Source: an uncultured Pseudomonas sp.
GTDB taxonomy: Bacteria; Pseudomonadota; Gammaproteobacteria; Pseudomonadales; Pseudomonadaceae
Length of the DNA stretch: 28,528 bases
NCBI GenBank assembly: GCA_946886875.1
Contig: CAMPJN010000005.1
Coordinates: 1-28,528 of the forward strand
Direction of reading: 5' to 3'
Below, one piece after another: positions 1-10,775 of this stretch; position 1 is the first letter of the stretch; each line of letters opens with the position of its first letter. Under the pieces are notes generated by a model. That model had not been told where the DNA came from. It was given only the letters and a program-made list of their open reading frames with translations, and did no database searches. The translations under genes were made by a program, and so were the position numbers.

Positions 1-252
1 GGGCAATCCAGGCCTGCGGACTGCCCGCCACCAACGGCCAGCGTGCCCCTCCTCACCCACCCCGACTTTGCCTTGCAACAGGTAGTACAGCGTTGCGGAC
101 TTTTCGCCGCGCTTGAACAGCGGGGTGCCGGCTTTGCGCTGCACGTACTGCAGGCTTTCGAGTATTTGCTGGCGGTATTGCGGGCTGAGAAAGTCGAATG
201 GACTGAATCCGAGCAACAACTCCAAGGTCAGAGAAGGTGTAGCAGTAGCCAT
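1..252 (-). CDS. Cyclic-nucleotide-binding-domain protein, 5' part only
   Basis: This is the N-terminal 84 codons of a minus-strand gene that runs off the left edge of the window. The ATG at 252 has a GGAGG ribosome-binding site about 7 nt upstream. The protein shows the start of a cNMP-binding (CAP-like effector) domain: a leading helix with LLLGFSPFDFL, then AGTPLFKRGE and LYYLLQGKV, the usual first beta strands of the fold. Such proteins sense cyclic nucleotides or act as small stand-alone effector-domain proteins; no DNA-binding domain is visible in the part seen. After GKV the reading frame becomes Trp/Arg-rich and un-domain-like, while a one-base shift restores a plausible continuation (TLAVGGGQSAGLDC), so there may be a frameshift near 40-60. 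Confidence 0.6.
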   Translation of the reverse strand, partial: MATATPSLTLELLLGFSPFDFLSPQYRQQILESLQYVQRKAGTPLFKRGEKSATLYYLLQGKVGVGEEGHAGRWWRAVRRPGLP

Positions 253-391
253 GTGAAACCCTCCGCGATGGCGACTGGCGCATGCGCAGCAAACAATCGC
301 CCATAAGTTCACCCTAGCTCATAGCATACAGAGGGCGCGCTCATTTCGTCAGCGTCGCGCATTACCCCCGCCCGCCGCGAACGGCACGCAG

Positions 392-422
392 AAAAAAGCC
401 CCGCATCATGACAATGCGGGGC
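392..422 (-). terminator. Rho-independent terminator downstream of deaD
   Basis: A 9-bp perfect stem (GCCCCGCAT at 398-406 pairing with ATGCGGGGC at 414-422) with a 7-nt loop is followed on the minus strand by a run of six T (392-397). It lies 38 nt after the deaD stop codon and fits an intrinsic terminator for that transcript. On the plus strand only a short TTT follows, so it is best read for the minus strand. Confidence 0.85.
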
Positions 423-459
423 TTTCGATCAGCGCTGCGCTAGCTTGAGCCGTCAGGCA

Positions 460-2136
<1,677 letters not shown>

Positions 2137-2268
2137 GGGTCTGCCTCTAGTGCATCCGCAAAGACCCATGTTCCAAAGCTGCGCATGCCGTGTAAGACCC
2201 TAAAGTCACCCTGGCAGCTCTGTCGGCGGGGATTTGCGAAAACGTATTGATAAATGAATCGTTAAGGT

Positions 2269-2287
2269 TAGTCCGCTGAGCGGACTA
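2269..2287. other. Perfect hairpin in the deaD 5' leader
   Basis: TAGTCCGC, a TGA loop, then GCGGACTA: an 8-bp perfect stem with a 3-nt loop. It has no T run on either strand, so it is not a simple terminator. It lies 133 bp upstream of the deaD start and inside the leader that would be made from the candidate promoter at 2353-2358. Confidence 0.5.
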
Positions 2288-2352
2288 GCTGCCGAAGTTA
2301 GCCTCCGGGCGAGTTGCGCTTCCTGAACGTGGCCATGAATTGACCGGCGCGC

Positions 2353-2358
2353 ACTATA
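2353..2358 (-). promoter_or_regulatory. Candidate -10 box for deaD
   Basis: On the minus strand TATAGT matches a sigma-70 -10 element well; the region 17-19 nt upstream (CCGACA) is a weak -35. It would give a leader of about 210 nt before the deaD ATG. The call rests on consensus only. Confidence 0.35.
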
Positions 2359-2456
2359 CCGGAAAAGCTGATTAATGTGTCGGTTATTCCCACAATAAAC
2401 TCTTGGCACCGCCAAACGGTCAATTGTCGGCCAGTCGAACGCATCCGTTCAGCGCC

Positions 2457-2486
2457 TTGGACAAGCCCTGAGCAACCCGCTATACC
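2457..2486 (+). promoter_or_regulatory. Candidate sigma-70 promoter for the crotonase gene
   Basis: TTGGAC (2457-2462) and TATACC (2481-2486) are separated by 18 nt, about 40 nt before the ATG at 2526. Together with the minus-strand -10 for deaD this makes the 389-bp gap 2137-2525 a divergent promoter region. I see no convincing gene in that gap. Confidence 0.4.
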
Positions 2487-2525
2487 GGTTCACGTGCTGT
2501 TTTCTTTCGCCTAAGGATTTCTGCC

Positions 2526-3317
2526 ATGACCCCAAGCAGCGACGCTCGAGTGAGCTGTGAAAAACGCGGCCACATCATGCTTATCGGGCTTGACCGTGTG
2601 ACCAAACGTAACGCCTTCGATATGAATTTGCTCAACGCGTTCTGCCTGGCTTATGGCGAGTTCGAGCGTGACGAGCAAGCGCGGGTGGCTCTGGTCTTCG
2701 CCCATGGCGAGCACTTCACCGCCGGGCTGGACCTGGCCAACGTCGCCGCGCAATTTGCCGCCGGCTGGACCATTCCCGAAGGCGGTTGCGACCCTTGGGG
2801 GGTATTCGGTGGGCCACGGGTGAGCAAGCCGGTGGTGGTCGCCGCCCAGGGCTACTGCTTCACCATCGGCATCGAACTGATGCTCGCCTCGGACATCAAC
2901 CTGTGCGCCAGCAATACCCGCTTTGCGCAGATGGAAGTTCAGCGCGGTATTTTCCCGTTCGGCGGCGCGACCCTGCGCATGCACCAGAACGCCGGCTGGG
3001 GCAATGCCATGCGTTGGCTGCTGACCGGCGACGAGTTCGACGCCCACGAAGCCTACCGCCTCGGCCTGGTCCAGGAAGTAGTGGCCAGCGAAGAGTTGAT
3101 GCCCAGGGCGATCTGGTTGGCCGAACGGGTCGCCGCCCAGGCGCCGCTGGGCGTGCAGGCGACCCTGGCGTCCGCGCGCCAGGCGGTCGAACAAGGCGCA
3201 GTCGCGGCCGCCGCCCAGCTGCACCCGACCGTCGTACGCCTGATGGCCAGCGAAGACGCCCAGGAAGGCGTGCGCGCCATGCTCGAGCGTCGACCGGGGG
3301 ATTTCAAAGGGCGCTAA
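2526..3317 (+). CDS. Crotonase-fold enoyl-CoA hydratase/isomerase family protein
   Basis: A 263-residue crotonase-superfamily protein, the usual family length, starting at an ATG preceded by AAGGA with good spacing. The first oxyanion-hole segment is HGEHFTAGLDL (about 60-70). The second is GYCFTIGIEL (109-118). Both glutamates used by classical enoyl-CoA hydratases have counterparts, E117 in GIELML and E137 in QMEVQRG, so a hydratase-type reaction on a CoA thioester is possible; the substrate is not evident. It stands alone next to deaD, transcribed divergently, and resembles PAO1 PA2841. It is not part of the atu cluster. NCBI-type annotation would be crotonase/enoyl-CoA hydratase family protein. 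Confidence 0.88.
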   Translation: MTPSSDARVSCEKRGHIMLIGLDRVTKRNAFDMNLLNAFCLAYGEFERDEQARVALVFAHGEHFTAGLDLANVAAQFAAGWTIPEGGCDPWGVFGGPRVSKPVVVAAQGYCFTIGIELMLASDINLCASNTRFAQMEVQRGIFPFGGATLRMHQNAGWGNAMRWLLTGDEFDAHEAYRLGLVQEVVASEELMPRAIWLAERVAAQAPLGVQATLASARQAVEQGAVAAAAQLHPTVVRLMASEDAQEGVRAMLERRPGDFKGR

Positions 3318-3350
3318 GCCCAAGAGTTGCAAACGCAGGCGGCTTGCTTT

Positions 3351-3420
3351 GGTAGCCCGGATGCAATCCCGGGAAAGATGGCGCGGCTAACACCGCTCCC
3401 CGAATTTCATCCAGGCTACG
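3351..3420. repeat. REP-type palindromic repeat (GTAGCCCGGATG family)
   Basis: Begins GTAGCCCGGATGCAATCC and ends TTTCATCCAGGCTAC in inverted orientation, with about 30 nt between the arms. A degenerate copy lies at 10924-10995 and a half copy at 21095-21114. It fills most of the gap between the convergent crotonase and spermidine-synthase-like genes. No T-rich terminator was seen there. Confidence 0.75.
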
Positions 3421-3443
3421 AGACTGTCCATTCAGCGATCTGC

Positions 3444-4217
3444 TCAGCTCGCCGGCCGCACCGCCTTGATCAGTGACTCCAGCGAATAACCGAATTGCGG
3501 GGCCAGCAAAGCATCGCGGCGGCGCAGTTCGTCAAAGTCGAGCTGCTGTTCGAGGTCGGCAGGCACCAGCAGCACCACATTGCCCTCCTTCACCGGGCAC
3601 TCCCAGTAATGCCGATGGTAAAGCCCACGTAATAACGGGGCGCCCAACGGCTTGCCGTCGTTGCCGGCCCATTGGTTGATAATCAGCCAGCCACCAGGGT
3701 TGAGTTGCTTCTGGCAGTCCTCGAGAAACTTCCAAGCCAGATGACCGGCCGCAGGACCGTGGTCGGTATAGAGATCGACGAACAGCAGGTCGGTTTTTTC
3801 GGCGCTGGCCAGCAGCTCCAGGGCGTCGCCGATACGGATGGTCAAGCGCGGATCGTCGGCCAGGCCCATGTGCTGCATGGCCAGGCGCGGTACATCGGCG
3901 CGCAGCTCGATGACCTCGACATCGTCCAGGGGCAGGAATTTCAGGCAGGCCTGAGTCAGGTTGCCGGCACCCAGGCCAAGAAACAGTGCGCTTTCCGGCG
4001 CTTCATGGCACAGCGCGCCTAGCAGCATGGCCCGGGTGTAGTCGTATTCCAGCCAACTCGGATCGGCCATGAATACGCAGCTCTGTTCGATCGACTCGCC
4101 GAACTCGAGAAAGCGGTAAGCCCCCATCTCGATCACTTGAATCACACCGAAGTCATCGTGCACTTCGGCGATCAGCACCGGCTCCGGCATCTGATCCACC
4201 GGCGGTAAACCTGGCAT
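3444..4217 (-). CDS. Spermidine synthase-like methyltransferase-fold protein
   Basis: A 257-residue Rossmann-fold protein of the spermidine-synthase-like group. The nucleotide/cosubstrate loop is LFLGLGAGNLTQACLKFLP, then VEVIELRADVPRLA at the second strand, and a DLLFVDLYTDHGP strand where polyamine synthases carry their catalytic Asp. The canonical GGGDG loop of true spermidine synthase is not conserved, so aminopropyl transfer is not assured. I place the start at the ATG at 4217 because GGTGGAG sits 6 nt upstream; ATG 4232 and TTG 4268 are in-frame alternatives without better signals. The order deaD, crotonase, this gene, DAHP synthase matches PAO1 PA2840-PA2843. No polyamine gene is nearby. 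Confidence 0.82.
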   Translation of the reverse strand: MPGLPPVDQMPEPVLIAEVHDDFGVIQVIEMGAYRFLEFGESIEQSCVFMADPSWLEYDYTRAMLLGALCHEAPESALFLGLGAGNLTQACLKFLPLDDVEVIELRADVPRLAMQHMGLADDPRLTIRIGDALELLASAEKTDLLFVDLYTDHGPAAGHLAWKFLEDCQKQLNPGGWLIINQWAGNDGKPLGAPLLRGLYHRHYWECPVKEGNVVLLVPADLEQQLDFDELRRRDALLAPQFGYSLESLIKAVRPAS

Positions 4218-4275
4218 CCCATTCTCCACCATGTGTTCCCGAACCTCGTCGCTCGGGAAAGGCGCCAATTGTCAT

Positions 4276-4296
4276 TGACCCGGCCCAGCCGGGTCA
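4276..4296. other. Perfect 9-bp inverted repeat in divergent intergenic region
   Basis: TGACCCGGC, loop CCA, GCCGGGTCA: a perfect palindromic hairpin 59 bp upstream of the minus-strand ATG at 4217 and 128 bp upstream of the DAHP synthase gene. No T tract follows. It could be an operator or a leader stem-loop; the sequence alone does not decide. Confidence 0.5.
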
Positions 4297-4405
4297 CGCG
4301 CTATTTGGCGAAAACGCTCATCTACCGCTGATATAGCACGGCTATCGAGGCTATCGGCTTGAAGCGCCGGGCTTATCGGTTACCATGCCCATCCGCCTGA
4401 ATTGA

Positions 4406-5770
<1,365 letters not shown>

Positions 5771-5780
5771 GACGCATAAC

Positions 5781-5807
5781 GGCGGGCCTGTCGAATACGG
5801 GTCCGCC
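5781..5807. terminator. Possible weak bidirectional terminator hairpin
   Basis: GGCGGGCC (5781-5788) pairs with GGTCCGCC (5800-5807) with one G-T wobble and an 11-nt loop, in the 51-bp gap between two convergent genes. No T tract follows on either strand, so termination strength is doubtful. Confidence 0.3.
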
Positions 5808-5821
5808 TGAGCAGCATAGCC

Positions 5822-6622
5822 TCAAGGGTTGGCGTGCAGACCGTGCCGGGCGGCCAGGCGCTGATAATCACCATTGGCTACCCGGCGCGCCAACTCCTGA
5901 TTGAAGCGTTTAAGTATTTCGGCACCGCCGGGGTAATCCTTGGCGATCAGCAGGTACTCATGCACTTCATGGATGGGCTTTTCCAGCATCCGATAATTAC
6001 CTCTGCTGCCGGCGACCGTCTCGATCAGGTTCCAGCCGGCCTGTTCGCTGAGGAAAATTCCGTCGGCACGGCGGTTTTCCATCATGCGCACGCAGCTGTC
6101 CATCTCGCGCACGGTAATCAGCTCGACCAGCCGTTGGTTGAGCGCCTCCTCGATTTGCGGAAACAGGTTATAGCCCAAGGCGGTGCACAGCCGCGCGCCA
6201 CGCAGGTCCGCCAGTTGGGCGTATTCAAGCTTCGCCTCGACATGCACGAACAGATGCACGGAATCGCTGCGCAGCGGCGCCGAATAGAGTATCTGCTCCG
6301 CCCGTTCGGTGCTGAAACTGTACGGAAAGGTAGCGGTGAACTTGCCTGAAAGGGTTTGCTGGTAGCCGCGTTTCCAGGGCAGGTAGGTGACACTGACCGC
6401 GTAGCCAAGTTGGTAGAAGATGCCTGCCACCAGATCCGTCAGCATCCCGCCGTTGGGCAGATGCTCTCCGCTATAGGGGGCGAATTCGCCGGTTACCAGA
6501 TGGATTTCCTCGGCGAGGGCGGCCGTCCCACCGCCAAGCAGGCTTATCGAGCAACACACCAGAGACAACCACCACTTCGCGATTCGGCTCCCCAGACATA
6601 GCCTTGCCAATAGGGACTGCAT
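5822..6622 (-). CDS. Periplasmic amino-acid-type solute-binding protein, orphan
   Basis: A 266-residue secreted protein of the SBP_bac_3 (ABC transporter substrate-binding) fold. The N-terminus has a basic stretch, a hydrophobic core (WWLSLVCCSISLLGGG) and a signal peptidase I site at AALA before EEIHLVTGEFAPYSG. FAPYSGEHLPNGGMLTDLV and LPWKRGYQ are typical of this family. The ATG at 6622 is preferred, though AAGGAG lies 11 nt before it and only 5 nt before an in-frame TTG at 6628, so the TTG is a real alternative. No permease or ATPase gene is adjacent, so it may act as a sensor or scavenging protein, or serve a transporter encoded elsewhere. Ligand unknown. Confidence 0.82.
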   Translation of the reverse strand: MQSLLARLCLGSRIAKWWLSLVCCSISLLGGGTAALAEEIHLVTGEFAPYSGEHLPNGGMLTDLVAGIFYQLGYAVSVTYLPWKRGYQQTLSGKFTATFPYSFSTERAEQILYSAPLRSDSVHLFVHVEAKLEYAQLADLRGARLCTALGYNLFPQIEEALNQRLVELITVREMDSCVRMMENRRADGIFLSEQAGWNLIETVAGSRGNYRMLEKPIHEVHEYLLIAKDYPGGAEILKRFNQELARRVANGDYQRLAARHGLHANP

Positions 6623-6790
6623 GCTCAACCCTGCTCCTTATTAGTTTTCGATCTTCATCGAGCCTAGCAGCCCGAGCTACAGCCATGCGGCCATATCGTG
6701 ATCGAAATCATCACGGAGTTAAGAGCAGTAGAGAACTGCCAACAACCGCGGCAGCAACCTAATGAAACCAGCGGTGAAAGGCTTACATCC

Positions 6791-7705
6791 TTATGCCGAT
6801 AGACGCTCGCGCAAGCGCCCCAGCATCCCCAACCAACTCCCCACCTTCTCCTGCTCGCGCGCTTCGCGGGGCGCCTGGGCCAAGCGGGAGACCACCCGTG
6901 CCGGTTGCGCGCGCCAGACATAGGCTTGCTCGGCGGCAGCCAGCAGGCCTTTGTCGAACAGACCGCGGCGAATCGGCTTGGGCAGGTAGCGGAAGATTTG
7001 CGCCTCGTTGATCAATTTGAGCAGCGCCTGGGTATCGCAAAACGGCGTAACAACCAGGCTGAGCAAGCGCGGGTGGGCCTGGGCCAGGCTTTTCAGCAGG
7101 GGCGCGGTGTCTTCGCCAGCCAGTAGCAGGTCGCTGATCAGCATGTCCACTGCATGGTTATTCAACACCGCCACCGCTTCGCTCAACGAGCCCGCGCGCA
7201 GCAGGCGATGGCCGCCGCCGACGCAGAACTCGGCCACTACCTCGAGGGTCGCCGCGTCGTTGTCCAGCAGCAGCACATTGAGCGGCGCTCTTTGCTGTAA
7301 AGGTGCCTCCAGCGCTGGCGCTTGCACCTGGCGCGCGGCGATTTCCGCGGCCTGGCGCAAGGTAAAGACCATTTCCTGCTGATCCCAGGGTTTGGTCAGG
7401 TAGCGGAAGATGCCGCCATCGTTCAAAGCCGCCACTGCGGCGTCCAGGTCGGAGTAGCCGGTGAGCAGAATGCGCAGGGTATCGGGGGCGATTTCGCGGG
7501 CCTGGGCGAGCAGTTCGGCGCCGCTCATCTGCGGCATGCGCTGGTCACTGACGATGATATGCACCGTCTCGCTTTTCAGGCGTTCCAGGGCGCGGAGCGG
7601 ATCGCTCTCGGTAAGCACTTCGTACTGGCGGCGAAACTGCATGGCCAGGCTGCGCAGAATGCGTTCTTCATCGTCGACAAACAGGATGCGGATAGCAGCG
7701 GTCAT
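6791..7705 (-). CDS. Double-receiver response regulator without DNA-binding domain
   Basis: A 304-residue response regulator with two receiver domains and no recognisable output domain. The first has acidic D11/D12, phospho-acceptor D54 in VSDQRMPQMSG, T82 and K105 in FRYLTKPW. The second (about 142-260) has D148/D150, D192 in LISDLLL, T220 and K243 in FRYLPKPI, so both keep the phosphorylation apparatus. The last 45 residues are charged and unassigned. Its ATG is 1 nt after the stop codon of the upstream kinase gene, so the two are translationally coupled partners. The output probably works through protein contacts or as a phosphorelay sink. Resembles PAO1 PA2881 by position. Confidence 0.88.
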   Translation of the reverse strand: MTAAIRILFVDDEERILRSLAMQFRRQYEVLTESDPLRALERLKSETVHIIVSDQRMPQMSGAELLAQAREIAPDTLRILLTGYSDLDAAVAALNDGGIFRYLTKPWDQQEMVFTLRQAAEIAARQVQAPALEAPLQQRAPLNVLLLDNDAATLEVVAEFCVGGGHRLLRAGSLSEAVAVLNNHAVDMLISDLLLAGEDTAPLLKSLAQAHPRLLSLVVTPFCDTQALLKLINEAQIFRYLPKPIRRGLFDKGLLAAAEQAYVWRAQPARVVSRLAQAPREAREQEKVGSWLGMLGRLRERLSA

Positions 7706-7706
7706 A

Positions 7707-9023
7707 TCAGGCGCTCCGTTGTAATGCGCAGGCCAATGCCGGCGCCTGAGGACGGGGTAGACGGATCAGAAAACGCGTACCGCGCCCTGGCTCCGAGGCG
7801 ACGCGAATCTGCCCGCCGTGATCCTGGATGATCTTGTAGCTGATCGACAGGCCCAAGCCGGTGCCCTGGCCGACCGGTTTGGTGGTGAAGAACGGATCGA
7901 AGATCCGCGCCACCACATCGGCCGGCATACCGCGCCCGGAATCCTGCAGCGAAATAAATACCGCGCTGTCCTCGGCCCAGGTTTTCAGCACTATCCGGCC
8001 GAAGCCTTCGATGGCCTGGGCAGCGTTGTTCAACAGGTTGAGCAGCACCTGATTGATTTGCGAAGGCGCGCAGGGAATGCGCGGCAATTCGCTCAATTGC
8101 AGCACGATTTCGGCTTTTTCCTTGAGGTTGTTTCGCGCGATCACCAGGGCGCTGCGGATGCAGTCGTTGACATCCACCTCCTCGCTCATAACCCGATCCA
8201 ACCGGGCGAAATCCTTGAGCCCGACCACCAGTTCGGCGATCTGCTCCAGGCCATAGAGGGTATCGCCGAACAGCTGGGTCAGGTCTTCGACCAGCAACTC
8301 GGGGGCGGCGCTTTCCCGCGCTCGAGCGGCATTATCCAGGGCCATGGCCAGATGCGCCTCGGCGCAATCCGGATCGGTCAGACAATCGGCCAGCGCGGCC
8401 TGGGCTTCGGCCAATTCGAACAGCGGCGTGCTCAGCTCACGTAACAACTGCACGTTGTTTGTCACATAGCCCAGAGGCGTGTTCAGTTCGTGGGCGACCC
8501 CCGCGACCATCTGCCCGAGCGAGGCCATCTTCTCCGACTGCACCAACTGGGTCTGCGACTCTTTCAGATCCACCAGAGCCTTGCGCAATACCAGGTTGCG
8601 CTGGGCGATGCGCACCTCCATGGCCTTGAGCAGGTCGAGCACCGTGCCCAGGCCACGGTACAGGCCCTGAGCGTCGACCAGAATAAAGTCCTCGGTAATC
8701 GGGTATTGCAACTGTCCGGTGATCTGTTTGGCCGCGTCCTCCAGGCTGGTATCCAGGCTGACGATCAGCGGCGCCGGGTTCATCACCTCCTGCACCGGGC
8801 TGCGTCCGCGCAGGTCGCGACCGAAACGCTGCATAAAGATGTCCTGCAAAGTGCTGCGGCTGACCAGGCCCAGCGGCAGGCCGGCGGCATCGACGATGGG
8901 CAGGGACAGAAAGGCTTTGTGCTCCGGGGTCAGCAAACGATCCGCGACATCCGCGATGCTCATGCCCGGCGCCAGCGGCGTGACCGGTTTGAGCATGCGC
9001 GCTAGAGCGCTGGCGGTGGACAT
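7707..9023 (-). CDS. Soluble hybrid CBS-domain sensor histidine kinase
   Basis: A 438-residue histidine kinase without membrane segments. Residues 1-135 look like a pair of CBS domains ([50 protein letters not shown]), a module that often binds adenine nucleotides. A helical linker leads to the H-box with H178 in [13 protein letters not shown]. The ATPase domain has the N-box [15 protein letters not shown], the G1 box DSGRGMP, the F-box DPFFTTKP and G2 [10 protein letters not shown]. The ATG at 9023 is chosen because AGGGAG lies 8 nt upstream and CBS homology begins soon after; the longer open frame to 9149 adds an unlikely Cys/Arg-rich extension. It forms an operon with the double-receiver regulator. 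Resembles PAO1 PA2882 by position. Confidence 0.9.
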   Translation of the reverse strand: MSTASALARMLKPVTPLAPGMSIADVADRLLTPEHKAFLSLPIVDAAGLPLGLVSRSTLQDIFMQRFGRDLRGRSPVQEVMNPAPLIVSLDTSLEDAAKQITGQLQYPITEDFILVDAQGLYRGLGTVLDLLKAMEVRIAQRNLVLRKALVDLKESQTQLVQSEKMASLGQMVAGVAHELNTPLGYVTNNVQLLRELSTPLFELAEAQAALADCLTDPDCAEAHLAMALDNAARARESAAPELLVEDLTQLFGDTLYGLEQIAELVVGLKDFARLDRVMSEEVDVNDCIRSALVIARNNLKEKAEIVLQLSELPRIPCAPSQINQVLLNLLNNAAQAIEGFGRIVLKTWAEDSAVFISLQDSGRGMPADVVARIFDPFFTTKPVGQGTGLGLSISYKIIQDHGGQIRVASEPGRGTRFLIRLPRPQAPALACALQRSA

Positions 9024-9079
9024 TGGCAAACTCCCTGCGGTTGGAAAGCCACCATTCAAGCAGCGGCAGATTGCCATTG

Positions 9080-9095
9080 TGTGACAGCCATCACA
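9080..9095. promoter_or_regulatory. Perfect CRP/Vfr-type binding site
   Basis: TGTGACAGCCATCACA is an exact TGTGA-N6-TCACA match to the CRP consensus, which Pseudomonas Vfr/CRP proteins also recognise. It lies 57 bp upstream of the CBS-kinase start on the minus strand and 138 bp upstream of the DUF2897 gene on the plus strand, so it could act on either divergent gene. Confidence 0.55.
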
Positions 9096-9232
9096 GCAGC
9101 CATAGGATCGACCTTCGCGCCTATCGCGCGAGGAATGCCGGTTACACACAGCGCCTTAGCACCCTGGCTAACTGACAAGACCTGCCAGGCGCGTTAAGGT
9201 GAAGTTCCATCTAAATCTTCAAGGAGTCGACC

Positions 9233-9400
9233 ATGCCCTGGTATGCCTGGCTGATCATGATCCTGGCGCTTGGCTCCATCCTCGGCGGCTTGCTGCTGCT
9301 ACGCGACACGGCAAAGAAGCTGCCTTTGAGCGACGAGCAACTGCAACGCATCAAGCAACGCAATGCCGAGCAGGATGCCAAGGATGCGCGCGAGCCTTAG
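9233..9400 (+). CDS. DUF2897 family small membrane protein
   Basis: A 55-residue protein with one N-terminal transmembrane helix (WYAWLIMILALGSILGGLLLL) followed by a charged cytoplasmic-type tail (RDTAKKLPLSDEQLQRIKQR). The sequence pattern, with MPWYAWL at the start and LRDTAKKLP after the helix, matches my memory of the DUF2897 family of Pseudomonas. The start has an excellent AAGGAG 6 nt upstream. Its 3' end overlaps the start of the lipoprotein gene that follows, so the two are probably co-transcribed. The function of the family is unknown. Confidence 0.82.
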   Translation: MPWYAWLIMILALGSILGGLLLLRDTAKKLPLSDEQLQRIKQRNAEQDAKDAREP

Positions 9401-10775
9401 CCTATTGTTGCTGGCGTCGCTGACGGCTTGCACGCAGCAACCAGTCATTGAACCCCACGAGGATTGCGCGGCACTGTTTCATGACTGGAACAACGTCAGC
9501 GCTGCCAGCCGCGACGCCCAGTACCGCATTATCGAAGGCTTCTTTGGCCTGCGCAGCAGCCGGCTCAATGCATCCCTCGCGCCTGATGCGCGCACGCCAG
9601 AACAGCGCCAGCTTTGGCTGCAACGCCTGGCTGACAACGATCAGCAGGCCAGTGCGATAGAACTGGCCAATCTGCCAGCCGAACTGCGCGCGCGTTGGCG
9701 TACGGCGCCTGTCCAGGCGCAGTTGGCTGGCTGTCGAGGCCAACAGCAACAACGCCTGCTGGACGACTCCGAAGCCTTCGAGCAACTACGCGGCGCCAGT
9801 CAGGTGGCCGATGACTATTCGCCCTGGGCGCGCACCCTGGGTCTCTATCCGCTGTTCAAACCTTTTTATAAGCGCGGTATCGCCGCCTGGCAGACAGATG
9901 CCGCGCACTACCAGGCGCCCAGCGATACGCCGCAATGGCTGAGTTACCAGCCGTTGCCCCGCGATGAGGTCGCCATTGCACCATTGACCTCCGACGCCCT
10001 GGGTTTGCCCCAAGCCGATGCGCAGCAGCAGGCAGCGCTGCTGAGCCGTCACGCGCCCTTGCTGCGCGTCGAGCAAGACAGCCAAGCCGACCGAATCGGC
10101 CAACCGCGCTTCGATAACCAGGGCCAGCGCAGTTTTGCGCCAACCCAGCCACAACTCTATCAGCACAGCAGTTGGGCGCAGATCGACGGACGCTGGCACC
10201 TGCAGTTGATCTACCAGTTCTGGTTCAGCGAGCGCCCGAAGCCGCACGCCCTGGATATATTCGGCGGCGAGCTGGACGGTTTGATCTGGCGGGTAACCCT
10301 CGACCAACAGGGCCACGCCCTGCTCTATGACGCCATCCACCCCTGCGGCTGCTGGCACAGCTTCTATCTGCCGGCCGAGTCGCCCTTGGTGTTTCGCCAA
10401 CCCGCGGGTCAGGAAGCACGTCTGGCACGGCGCCTGGACATAGACGGCGAAACTGCCGCGACCTTATGGCTGAGTAGTGGCACGCACAGCCTGCGCTGGG
10501 TGGACGGACGGCGCTCCGCTTATCCCTCGATGCTCTACTCGCAGCAACCGCTGGATCGATTGCGCCATCTCCCCCATCCACAAGGCTCGCGCAGTCTGTA
10601 TGGGCGCGATGGCCTGGTTGCCGGCAGCGAACGCCTGGAACGCTGGCTACTCTGGCCCTCGGGCGTACGCTCGCCGGGCGCCATGCGCCAATGGGGTCGC
10701 CATGCCACAGCCTTTGTCGGCCGCGCCCACTTCGACGATCCGGATTTGCTCGCGCGTTATTTCTATCGACCCTGA
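9384..10775 (+). CDS. Unrecognised outer-membrane-type lipoprotein
   Basis: A 463-residue protein I do not recognise. It begins with a short lipoprotein signal peptide (MRASLSLLLLASLTAC), lipobox LTAC, so the mature protein starts at Cys16. The body is hydrophilic with many Gln, Trp and Tyr, and has no further membrane segment. A conserved-looking IHPCGCWHSFYLP segment (Cys-Gly-Cys-Trp-His) sits about two thirds along, after QLIYQFWFSERPKPHALDIFGGELDG. Starts at 9363 and 9375 are also open; 9384 is preferred because AGCAGG lies 9 nt upstream and the signal peptide is then typical. It overlaps the DUF2897 gene by 17 nt. The function is unknown. Confidence 0.8.
   Translation: MRASLSLLLLASLTACTQQPVIEPHEDCAALFHDWNNVSAASRDAQYRIIEGFFGLRSSRLNASLAPDARTPEQRQLWLQRLADNDQQASAIELANLPAELRARWRTAPVQAQLAGCRGQQQQRLLDDSEAFEQLRGASQVADDYSPWARTLGLYPLFKPFYKRGIAAWQTDAAHYQAPSDTPQWLSYQPLPRDEVAIAPLTSDALGLPQADAQQQAALLSRHAPLLRVEQDSQADRIGQPRFDNQGQRSFAPTQPQLYQHSSWAQIDGRWHLQLIYQFWFSERPKPHALDIFGGELDGLIWRVTLDQQGHALLYDAIHPCGCWHSFYLPAESPLVFRQPAGQEARLARRLDIDGETAATLWLSSGTHSLRWVDGRRSAYPSMLYSQQPLDRLRHLPHPQGSRSLYGRDGLVAGSERLERWLLWPSGVRSPGAMRQWGRHATAFVGRAHFDDPDLLARYFYRP

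Noticed and set aside
2206..2415. 69-codon open frame in the deaD leader, minus strand
   Set aside because: No ribosome-binding site or family pattern; it would begin upstream of the candidate deaD promoter and overlaps the leader hairpin.
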